Shown: positions 50,625-61,400 of the stretch, piece after piece
How positions within the stretch are numbered: position 1 is the first letter of the stretch
Layout: every line of letters starts with the position of its first letter
NCBI GenBank assembly: GCA_033675265.1
Contig: JAUJYZ010001566.1
Span: 1-64,000, forward strand
Length of the DNA: 64,000 nt
Source of the DNA: Actinostola sp. cb2023
Lineage: Eukaryota > Cnidaria > Anthozoa > Actiniaria > Actinostolidae
Direction of reading: 5' to 3'
Notes under the pieces: model-generated
The model's input: the letters and a program-made list of their open reading frames with translations, nothing else
Database searches by the model: none
What the model was told of the DNA's origin: nothing
Position numbers and translations under genes: made by a program

Positions 50625-53600
50625 TTATCGATCTATAATATCATATTGGAGGACAATAGGTGGTGCCTGAAGGAAGAAAAACAAACAATCAAACACATCG
50701 AAATTCAAATATCGACTTTGATTAAGACCATGAAAAAGGCTGCTTTCCCGTGATGTATTTATTGCTGATTGTTTTATGCTCTCTCTCTCCTTCATCATTA
50801 TGTCAAGTATTGCATGCAACATACACATTTATACCTGACTAACCTTATCCAGCCACTCTGAGATCCAAATGAACTTCATTGTCCGACATGGGTGAATAAT
50901 GTGATCATTACATGTGATTTGCACCTAGAGAACAAGTAAGGTTTTATTTGGGTGACATAGAAGTAGTTGGTAAGTTTGGTAATAGTAGATAATCACATAC
51001 CAAGAAAGGTTGTTGGCCAACTAGACGACCGACAACCTACCAACTGTCCCCCGACAGACGGTATAAATACACCGACAGTCGGCAGACAGATTAGTATTTG
51101 ATCGTTATGTTATATTAGTATTTGATCGTTAGAGTGCAATTTAGAAAAGCTTGAAAACTAAATAACTAATTAGTACTAAATAGCACTAATGAAACAATAG
51201 GAAACAATAGAAATAGCACTATTTAGTACTATTTAAAATTAGTACTATTTCACGCTTTTCTAAATTGCACTCTATGTTATATTAGTATTTGATCGTTATG
51301 TTATATTAGTAGAGTGCAATTTAGAAAAGCGTGAAATAGTACTAACTTTATATAGTACTAAATAGTGCTATTTCTATTGTTTTCTATTGTTTCATTAGTG
51401 CTATTTAGTTAATTTAATTTAATTAGTTAATTAGTATTCACGCTTTTCTAAATTGCACTCTATTTGATCGTTATGTTATATTAGTATTTGATCGTTATGT
51501 TATATTATTATAAACCGTTATTATTATTATTATTAGTAGTAGTAGTAGTAGTATTTGATCGTTATGTTATATTAGTATTTGATCGTTATGTTATATTAGT
51601 ATTTGATCGTTATGTTATACTAGTATTTGATCGTTATGTTATATTAGTATTTGATCGTTATGTTATATTAGTATTTAATCGTTATGTTATATTAGTATTT
51701 GATCGTTATGTTATACTAGTATTTGATCGTTATGTTATATTAGTATTTGATCGTTATGTTATACTAGTATTTGATCGTTATGTTACATTAGTATTTGATC
51801 GTTATGTTATATTAGTATTTGATCGTTATGTTATACTAGTATTTGATCGTTATGTTATATTAGTATTTGATCGTTATGTTATATTAGTATTTAATCGTTA
51901 TGTTATACTAGTATTTGATCGTTATGTTGTTCTGGAATGGAGTCTGTCTATTGGTATTTGATCGTTATGTTGTTCTGGAATGGAGTTTGTCTATTAGTAT
52001 TTGATCGTGATGTTGTTTTGGATTGTGATTTGTTCAAACTCTCATTTATTACTTGCTGGTCATCTTGGATGTGCAACTTAGATCGGAGGTATCTCTGAAG
52101 ATGCATTACCATGGTTCTTACTGAACAACGAATGTACTTCTTGCCAAGAACCTGGAAAAACAACAACAGAGTAGAAGATACATGTATATTACAGTACAAG
52201 ACGCGTTTACATGAAATCCATGACGAGGGGGGGAGTAAGGGGGTCCGAAAACCGCACATATAAACGTTAAAAACCGCAATACTATGACAACAATTAAAAT
52301 ACCTTAGAACATCTTAATGGAGGTTCACTTTGTTTTTCATCTTCAATGTCACTTGTTCCAGCTTGTTCAGTATCTGCAAAACTGTAACCAATCATCAGTT
52401 TAGTCTGGTATACCATAGTTGTAACTACTGTAAAGTAATCTCACCCAAATCTCTCCAGACATATCGACACCAACTCATCATCTCTGTAGCTGTTTTTAAA
52501 GTCTGAGAAGTCACGTCTCAAAGTGATGTCTGATGCTTTTGATGTTTCCGAGTCTGGGTCTATAATAAGAACATTGAAACTCATCTAACATAATATTTAT
52601 AATTTGGGGGGAGGCTAATCATCCTTCCTTGCAGCCGGTAGCTTAATTATGAAGGACGTAGCTCAACGTGGTTGAGTCGAAGGCATATAAAGGCGCACTA
52701 TGCTGCCGCCATATGACCCAAGTCTGACCACAGAGCACAGCTCAGATTGAAATATTATTTGTTTTTACTGAGGTAGGAAAACCAGGAGAAAAACCCAAGC
52801 AAGGGAGAAAACGAACTAAGAAACTCAACTCACATGAAGCGCCTTGGTGAGTTGAGTTTCTTAGTTTGTTTTCTCATTATGAAATACAACCAATCATAGA
52901 GCAGAATGCCATTCCATGGTGTCCCATTCCCATCATGCCCTGCAGCAATTTCCTTGTTCTGATATTTTATGGAATATGGGATAAATTGTGTGTGTGCTGA
53001 CCATACAAGTGACAACTGGTTGAGTTGTCTATTATTATTATTATTATTAACTGGTATGTTTCATATACCAGTATATATAGCTAATTGCATAATCGTTGTC
53101 GGGTTGAAAATCATGAAAGCTACGACCAAAAGGAATTCTGGGAAATTAAAACTCAAATAACACAGTCAAATCATCGACCTTTTTATCCAGACTTGTAGAA
53201 TTGTAGTTAAATAGCTCATATACCTTCAAAACTACGAGAACATTGAATATATCTGCATGTAATGTGGCTCATGAATTGATTTCGCATCCATCCTTGCGGT
53301 CTCAGCTTCTATGATTTATGATTTTCAACCCGACAACGATTATGCAATTAGCTATATATACAATGATAAATCAATGTATAACTATACTTTTAGTACTTTT
53401 ATTATTTCCATGTATCATTTTGTAGCTATACCTTTGCAAGATATATGTGCTTTTCTATCTGGCAGTCCCCTGGATTCATAGAACTCTTTTCTCCTCTTTT
53501 CTTCATCTACAATTTATTATTAACAAGATAATTAGGTGCTCAATTGTAGTTATTGCTGGTCATGTTGGTACCCGATAACCAAGCATTCATGCACCAACAT

Positions 53601-56600
53601 AGCCACTACATGCAAACCAGCAACATAGCCACTACATGCAAACCAGCAACATAGCCACTACATGCAAACCAGCAACATAGCCACTACATGCAAACCAGCA
53701 ACATAGCCACTACATGCAAACCAGCAACATAAGTCAGTTTCTACAGCTGCAATTAAGATTCAAATACATGACCTGTTCACATATTTCAGTAGTATTATTC
53801 TATACCTGAATTTAGTGAATCATTGCTAGAATGCTCACCTCTATACAGATTGGGTACAATTTTAAGTACTATATCTTGCATAGTTCTGTCAAGTCTGAGA
53901 AGAACAAGTTGTCAAGGTAACTGTCACATATGACTGGCTACTCCTATCATTGCTTGGCTATTCCAAATGCTATTTAAAGCAAATAAAGCATACACTGTAT
54001 GTCTTTTGTCAACTTTTGAGCTGGAGCCTGTAACTCAACATCCAGGATCACATATTATACACCTATCAGTGGCTTCCATGAGAGGGTGGCCTCTGGGTTG
54101 TCCAGGGTGATATACTGGCGAATACAAGGGGATTGAATATTTCCCCCTGGGGAGGGGAAATGCTGAACTTTGTTTTAAGACTGGGACATGTGGCAATAAT
54201 TATTGATCCCAATTCCAGGAAGAGAGTAGCCTGCATAGCCCAGTGCAGGGGGAAAAAGGATGGGAAGAGAGGGGAAGTGGGACTGGGAAGGAGGGGGGAT
54301 TGGGGAGGTGAGAAGAGAGTCTAGACATAGACTTTAATATTTTACCTCAAATTTAAGAGTAGATATGAGAAGCTAGCTAGCATCTTCGAGACGAAAATAA
54401 GCATGACAATCTACTAGCCAAAAGCAGGATGACTGACGTCTTTGAAGCCCCTGAACAGTCTTGTGTGCTTTGTAAACCGTAGCTTCATCAATTACCACTT
54501 TTTGTCCATGGTACATTTGGCAGAGGCAAGCAATCGAATACGTTCCAGAAAGTATATCATCTATAAACCAGTATCAATATGTTCCATGAGAGAACGAGAC
54601 GTAACAACGCTACTATTACGATAATAAATCCTTTGTGGTCATGTTGTTGTTGTTACAATAGTAGAGCTAAATTTATAACGTCTGCTATTAAAGTACTGCT
54701 CGTCATCACTCGACACCTACACCTTCTCAACCCAATAGGAATTTTCTGGCCACTGAGAGTCAGGAAAATAACGTGTAAACAATAGGACCATTGCAGGCGC
54801 TCCCTCTCTTCTCTCCTCCCCAATCCCCCTCCTCCCCAGTCCCCCCTCCCCCTCTCTTGCCCTCCATTTTTTTTCCCTGCATTGGGCTACGCAGGCTAGG
54901 AAGAGATGTGGACCAAGGCAATTGGACTCCAATACCCCCCCCCCCCCCCCCCACCCCCCCTCGTCCCCAGGGCCCTCTCTTCTTGCTATTTTCAAAATCG
55001 CAGACGCTACCTGAGAGAAGACCCTGGTGTAGGCTGAACTAAAACTCATTTTGATTGGATAACACAACAATCCTTCTAATTGGTCCTTATCGAAGGTATA
55101 TAGCATAAATTAAAATTCGAATCGCATCGAGTGAATTTATAGTTTCAACGGATAGTTCTTTTCTGGTCCCAAATGTATCGAATTAGGAAGACCAAAGCCG
55201 CTGCAAGTGATGTGTGAGTGTTATCGAAGCATTGAACTGTCTTTAGGAATATGAAAAAGTCCACCGATCGAGATCGTTTACCGTAAAGCAAGGTATCAAT
55301 TTATACGAGCAAGACTACTGACGGTGACACGGCAAACTGATATGTTATTAGCCATTTCCAAAATGAGCAGGAGACTGGGAACGAGTTTATTAGATTTAAT
55401 GTAATTATGAAATTAAGTTTATGACATGAAACAGCATGTTGAAATTAGCATCTGTGCAAAGTTTGATGCGATTTGAGTAAATTCTGTCCGAATTATAAAC
55501 TTTTGAAATTGTGTTGTCCAGCCAAAATTTTACAGTGAATGTATGGTTTGGCTGGACAAGGTAAAAAATTTACAGAGTTTGTATGGGAAAATAGACATCT
55601 TTGGTGCCCTCTAGCATCGTCAATATTAAGCCGAAGTTCACCAAACTTTCCAGACTAGCTAAGTTTGATATTGTTCTCTCAGAAAATGATGCCCAATTTT
55701 ACTAGTTTCTTATTGAATTAGTTTTACGGACTTGGTCCCAGTCCCTTGCTCAATTTTCTGTTTACATAATTTGCAGTATGTGACACGTTAATCCACGTCC
55801 TTTTTACAATCCCCTCCTCGGAACTTAACCAGGGTTTAGAACCAGCTGTAAGTGTAACACAGGCTAGGGATCTGTAACCTGCTACAGCTGGAACCTAACC
55901 AGGGTTTAGAACCAGCTGTAAGTGTAACACAGGCTAGGGATCTGTAACCTGCTACAGCTGGAACCTAACCAGGGTTTAGAACCAGCTGTAAGTGTAACAC
56001 AGGCTAGGGATCTGTAACCTGCTACAGCTGGAACCTAACCAGGGTTTAGAACCAGCTGTAAGTGTAACAGGCTAGGGATCTGTAACCTGCTACAGCTGGA
56101 ACCTAACCGGGGTTTAGAACCAGCTGTAAGTGTAACACAGGCTAGGGAGCTGTAACCTGCTACAGCTGGAACTTAACCGGGGTTTAGAACCAGCTGTAAG
56201 TGTAACACAGGCTAGGGATCTGTAACCTGCTACAGCTGGAACCTAACCGGGGTTTAGAACCAGCTGTAAGTGTAACACAGGCTAGGGATCTGTAACCTGC
56301 TACAGCTGGAACCTAACCGGGGTTTAGAACCAGCTGTAAGTGTAACACAGGCTAGGGATCTGTAACCTGCTACAGCTGGAACCTAACCGGGGTTTAGAAC
56401 CAGCTGTAAGTGTAACACAGGCTAGGGATCTGCTGATAGGTACATGTATACATTTATTCTTGGCATTCTGTTGCCTCCTTTGCAATGTGTCTCATAAGAT
56501 TTGATGAGAACAGACAGTAGATGTTCTCATGTTACAGGCCCGTAGCCAGTATGAGGCGAGCCTAGGCAGTTGCCTCAGTAAAACATCACTGATTATATAT

Positions 56601-57807
56601 TGATCTTTTAACTGAAATGACAAAAAAGGCTGACTGTCCTCTATGTTCAGCTATAAAATTTTTGTCTGCACTGATAAAAGTGCCTCAGGAGAGATTTTGG
56701 TCTGGCTACGGGCCTGTGTTATGCTATGTTCCATCACTTGCAAATCAGATCCATTGGATTACTGGTTGTAATACAAGTTTAGAAGCCTCATTCACCAGTA
56801 ACTTGGGCTCTAATCCTGCAGCTAGATCCATTGGACTACTGGTTGTAATACAAGTTTAGAGGCCTCATTCACCAGTAACTTAGGCTCTATACTGCAGCTA
56901 GATCCATTGCACTACTGGTTGTAATACAAGTTTAGAGGCCTCATTCACCAGTAACTTAGGCTCTAATCCTGCAGCTAGATCCATTGCACTACTGGTTGTA
57001 ATACAAGTTTAGAGGCTTCATTCACCAGTAACTTAGGCTCTAATCCTGCAGCTAGATCCATTGCACTACTGGTTGTAATACAAGTTTAGAGGCTTCATTC
57101 ACCAGTAACTTAGGCTCTAATCCTGCAGCTAGATCCATTGCACTACTGGTTGTAATACAAGTTTAGAGGCTTCATTCACCAGTAACTTAGGCTCTAATCC
57201 TGCAGCTAGATCCATTGCACTACTGGTTGTAATACAAGTTTAGAGGCCTCATTCACCAGTAACTTAGGCTCTAATCCTGCAGCTAGATCCATTGCACTAC
57301 TGGTTGTAATACAAGTTTAGAGGCTTCATTCACCAGTAACTTAGGCTCTATACTGCAAGCCGGCCTCATTGCTGAGAGTCAGTAGGTCAGGCCACACACA
57401 CTGAGAACTTAGTCAAATAGTGGTGTGTTCTACTCACTGTATGTTAAAAAGCGGTTGTGTCTCGTGGATCTTAATGTTACATGTTGGACAGTATTTACTG
57501 GATTGGAGGTATTTGACAATGCAGCTCCTACAGACTGAAACAGAGATGAAATAACAACGTAATTTAGTGCTACAACAATAGTGGGCTGGTGTTTACTCTA
57601 TACTAACATGTATGAAGGCATTCTGTAATGGTCGTTGCATCGATGAAATATCCAGCACAAAGACTACAAACCACATGAGGGTTGACTTCACGAATCTTTA
57701 GGGTTACCTTCGATGTAAAAATATTAAACTCTGTAAGACAAACATATAAAAAACACTTCAGTAGCTACATCAAGCAATATCATATTTCTAACCTCCTCTG
57801 AGTCCAT
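50625..57807 (-). CDS. PCGF1: Polycomb group RING finger protein 1 (PCGF1)
   Basis: Ten exons (minus): 57793-57807, 57608-57728, 57438-57534, 53839-53894, 53432-53506, 52445-52559, 52303-52381, 52053-52151, 50844-50924, 50625-50666, totalling 780 nt and 259 aa, the length of human PCGF1. [46 protein letters not shown] and [13 protein letters not shown], nearly the human sequence. Then [37 protein letters not shown], and [34 protein letters not shown], end [12 protein letters not shown]. Role: RING subunit of PRC1.1 with KDM2B, BCOR and RING1/2. Exon 2 acceptor is taken at ACAGAG|TTT, which keeps phase with the five-codon first exon; the neighbouring CAG|AG would not. Intron 3 (3.5 kb) and intron 8 carry minisatellites and MITEs. 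Confidence 0.94.
51132..51272. mobile_element. TA-flanked MITE inserted in the 23-bp array, copy 1
   Basis: Ends GAGTGCAATTTAGAAAAGC and GCTTTTCTAAATTGCACTC, TA at 51130-51131 and 51273-51274. Removing it with one TA restores an intact array unit (GATCGTTATGTTAT). 141 bp. Confidence 0.88.
51312..51460. mobile_element. TA-flanked MITE inserted in the 23-bp array, copy 2
   Basis: Same ends as copy 1 (GAGTGCAATTTAGAAAAGCG and inverse), TA at 51310-51311 and 51461-51462. Excision restores TTAGTATTTGATCG. It sits at a different TA of the unit than copy 1, so it is an independent insertion and not part of the repeat. Its core is inverted or rearranged relative to copy 1. Confidence 0.88.
52803..52877. 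repeat. Short hairpin in PCGF1 intron 5
   Basis: GAAAACGAACTAAGAAACTC and its inverse GAGTTTCTTAGTTTGTTTTC enclose AACTCACATGAAGCGCCTTG, itself partly palindromic. Confidence 0.7.
53076..53362. mobile_element. TIR element in PCGF1 intron 5
   Basis: TATATATAGCTAATTGCATAATCGTTGTCGGGTTG-type left end (about 50 bp) is exactly mirrored at 53315-53362. The interior of about 190 bp is unique with no ORF. Confidence 0.75.
53587..53730. repeat. 26-bp tandem repeat in PCGF1 intron 4
   Basis: About five perfect units of AACCAGCAACATAGCCACTA, CATGCA. Confidence 0.9.
54223..54901. repeat. Inverted-repeat element with purine/pyrimidine arms in PCGF1 intron 3
   Basis: Left arm (54223-54320): GTAGCCTGCATAGCCCAGTG then a G/A-rich tract. 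Right arm (54796-54901): C/T-rich tract then GGGCTACGCAGGCTAGG. The same end motif is seen at 20379-20600. A homopolymer C run (about 54936-54952) follows outside. Nothing further is recognised in 54960-55825. Confidence 0.6.
55826..56433. repeat. 70-bp minisatellite in PCGF1 intron 3
   Basis: About 8.7 units of GGAACCTAACCAGGGTTTAG, AACCAGCTGTAAGTGTAACA, CAGGCTAGGGATCTGTAACC, TGCTACAGCT. The left four units read AACCAGG and the right units AACCGGG, so the array grew from two variant founders. Confidence 0.95.
56737..57358. repeat. 77-bp minisatellite in PCGF1 intron 3
   Basis: About eight units of CTAGATCCATTGCACTACTG, GTTGTAATACAAGTTTAGAG, GCTTCATTCACCAGTAACTT, AGGCTCTAATCCTGCAG. Two units read TATACTGCA for TAATCCTGCA. 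It ends 80 bp from exon 3. Confidence 0.95.
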
Positions 57808-58416
57808 ATGTGCACCATGTACTTATTTCATGTAATCCTTCCATCCGCCATATTGTGCCCAATGGTATAAACCGCTGACTTGTTATTGTGTGTGTTTGCC
57901 TAATGGTATTAGCCGCTGACCAGTTAACTTGCTCATTTTTCAGTTTCACATAAAATTAAAAATGTCTGACTACAGTTACAGTCCGTGCAGGGAATCATTT
58001 GGACTTTTATACCTATAAGAAAGAGCTGATGAAAGAAACAATTTGCCATAAAGCTTTCACGTCAATCAAAATAACGTTTGCAACGGAGGCTATCAAAACA
58101 CCGGCGTGATAAGGATTGTATTACAAGCACATGACTGTCATCATGACACTGTCATTACTGTATCACGTTACTCACAAACCGTTGCCGAGCTTCTAGAATG
58201 CACAAATAACTCATTGGAACGTTCGTCTTCCATGAGTTAACTCTCGGTATGATGTACATGCTCTGTGCTGATTGTTCTAGAAACACAAGTCGAGGCGTGT
58301 GCAAACATCCACCCATCACGTGCCAGTAGAAGGCAGTAGAAACTAGAAGGCAGTAGGTAAACTTACTTGTAGTGATTGTCGTTTTCATATGTGTTTGTAA
58401 TACGGACTCTTTTACC
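57808..58416. promoter_or_regulatory. Divergent promoter region of PCGF1 and the ARM-repeat gene
   Basis: 609 bp between two outward-facing start codons, with no repeats inside, unlike almost all other spacers here. No unambiguous core promoter motif seen. Confidence 0.45.
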
Positions 58417-61400
58417 ATGGATTTACTCTATTCTGACCGATGTTTTCGTCGATATTTTAACTTCTTGGACAAGTACAGGATGTCTGACGAAATCATGCAG
58501 GAACAACCCTTTGCACAAAAACTAGGTGAACTTGTCAACACATTGAGATTGAACTCCAACAAAACTCAAGTGCACTGTTGTATGTACGAACTGGCTGATA
58601 TACTTGATAAAGCACAATCAGCACAAATCGAGCTGATTAATGATGATGATATTCATAAAGTGGTTTTGGATAACATGAACCGTCATGTAACTGATCGAGA
58701 TATTCAACGTGATGGCATCTTTAGCTTGTATCACCTCATGAAAGGAAACAAGGAAGTTCAATATCAACTAATTAAATCAAGACTGCATTACTCTATAGTA
58801 CAACGTATGTCTACATTTCAAAATGATGTAATTATACAGGCTATAGGGTGTAGAATAATTCATATCCTTGTAACATTAAATAATGGAATTAAGCAAGATA
58901 TCATTGCAATGAATGCAGTTGATGTCATCACCAATGCAATAGCAAACTTTGACAATGAAGATGAACTCCAACTCTGGGCACTGCAAGCTTTGACACATTT
59001 ACTACAATCAAAACCTGAAGAACAAGACAGGTTTCTACAACAACACTATGCTCGTTTGGTTCTTGACAGATGTGAAAAGCTCATTGAGTACAGTAAGTCA
59101 GTGAACACTTCATGTTGGACCTGCTTGTCACAATATGTCATACTTTGTAAGCTTGGGGGGTAGGCTAATAAACACTTAATGCCGAGGGAAACAGTTAATT
59201 TTGTTTCCTGAGAATCGTTGAGGGAACATTGAGATTCGAGGGAAACAAGATTAACTGGTTTCCCTCGGGACCAGTCATTAGTGTTTTGTTATGTACAGTA
59301 CCCATAGTCAAACACTGAAAAAATTGTTGTTATAAACAATGGCGCCACAAGTATTTTCCATCAACTTTTTTATTTTTATTTATTTACAAAACTTCCACCA
59401 TACAAAATAACAGCAGAAAAAAAGAACAATTCATAATAAGATAATTATAAGATGTATGGTGAGGGTCACACAACAGAGCTAGGCTCTACATTAAGTGCGC
59501 CCAGGTCAAACAAAAGAAATGAATAATCAAAAAGAAAAAATATATATATATCAATATATATTACGCTAAATATACTATGCCTATTTTAAGAAGTAGAACT
59601 AAAGGATATAAATATGTACATCTGCATAACACTTAATTATTCTATATTATTAAATTAAATATAATACAATCTATAGGCTTTAATACGAAATATACTCAGT
59701 AACAGCAAGCATTAGTTGTTAAGTAATGGTCCGCGTAAGAAGTAGGCAAATTGAGCTACATTCTTGCACAAATGACAGTTAGTACCAAATTTAATGAGAT
59801 TAAAATGCGCCCTTCCTATTGGTTATCGACGCCAAACGCGTTTTGAATTTCAATTTAGAACTGTAATGCAGAGGGATACTTTTTGAAAAATGTTTAACCA
59901 CGTATCATTGAATGACTTTATAGCATTTATACACGTGAAATACCTTCTTTATTTAAAATGGGGAACAACTAGAAAACATTACTTTTCCTGAGTCGATCAG
60001 TACGAAGAGCAATTTGATACAGGAAATGACTGCTGAGTCTATTGTTCTACAGGCTATCACGTTGTAAACATCGGTGACAATTGACATACAACATCTTCAT
60101 AATACAAGTACAAAGAGCATTTGTAGCGAATATCAAGCAACTCTAAAAGAACAGTTCATCCGAAAATAGTTCTTGGGCTTTAAATTAAATGTTGCTGACA
60201 ACAAAAACTATGAATATCCTTCCTCTCCTGTTGTTATCCGAAGTTCACCACTTGAAACACAGATTCAAAGTTTTTATTAAGAAATAAAAGTTCATCTGGC
60301 TACAATTCTATTACATACGCATTCCTTTTTCTGATATTGTATCGTCCATCGCTGTTAAACCCGGCAAATCTCAAAAGCCGTGGCGATCTTTAGTTCGGCG
60401 TCGGTACGTGACCCCACTCGTCACGGCAGTGCGGACAACAACACGCTGGCCGGGAACACGATGGCTTTCTAGGCATAAAAGTAACCTTACATAGAAGCAG
60501 TTATGCACATTGTACTGTAAAAACGTTGTTCACATAAATATGCATCTATTCAAAACAAAAACTGGCCAATTTTTTGAGTAAAACGATAGAAACCGAAGTG
60601 AAATTACCAGATGGCATCCTGCTGCTTCACTTTGCAAACACATCGCATGTGACAATAGTGCCAGTTCCCCATATCACACAAACGTAAGACTTGGTAAACA
60701 CAAAGGAAAAAGGATTGGGACCGAGATTATCCAAAAAAATGATAATAAAATATAATTTTGGCGGGATTTATCACGATTTTAATGCTTTCAGCCAATCAGA
60801 ATTGCGTATTTCTGTTTGCTGATCCAATTAAAATTTCACAGCTTTTCACATTCCATGCATTATATGTGCCTACTTCTTACGCGGACCATTACTTAATATG
60901 TTACGAGAAGTGCTGCATTTGGGACAAATGGATTTCCAGGTGTTAAAAGTGTTAATGTCATAAGTATTATTTAATGCATTAGTATAGCATTTAAACAGCT
61001 GAGATTTAAACTGCTTTAAAGAAGTGGAAGAGCGGAAGGGCAGGTTATTCCATAGCTTAGGTAAGCGATTAAAGTAGCTGGATTGAAAGAGTTTAGTGCG
61101 GCACTTAGGAATTAGCAAATCCAAAGCAGAGCTGTTACGAGTAGAACGAACAGGATTTCTAGATTGAATGAAATTTGACCTGATCACGTGAATTTATTCC
61201 CCTCTCACGCTTCGATCACGTGAATTTAATGCCCGCACGGGAGTTATTAAGATTTGACACCTGCCACATGACGTGCTCTCGACCAATGAGAGAACGAGTT
61301 TGACTATGGGGATATAACAATTGGTATTAACTGGGGTGTTACATTGAATCCACTTGCTGAACTAATTTATTGTATTAACTGTAGGTGAATTGAGTGAGCA

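Larger units (their letters stand above)
51091..52012. repeat. 23-bp minisatellite in PCGF1 intron 8, interrupted by two MITEs
   Basis: Units of TTAGTATTTGATCGTTATGT, TAT, about 25 in all, with ACTAG for ATTAG variants; the last units have GTTCTGGAATGGAGT inserts. Two TA-flanked MITEs lie inside units near the left end. Confidence 0.95.

Noticed and set aside
53587..53730. CRISPR-like array of short direct repeats
   Set aside because: Units abut without unique spacers and the genome is eukaryotic; all arrays here are head-to-tail minisatellites.
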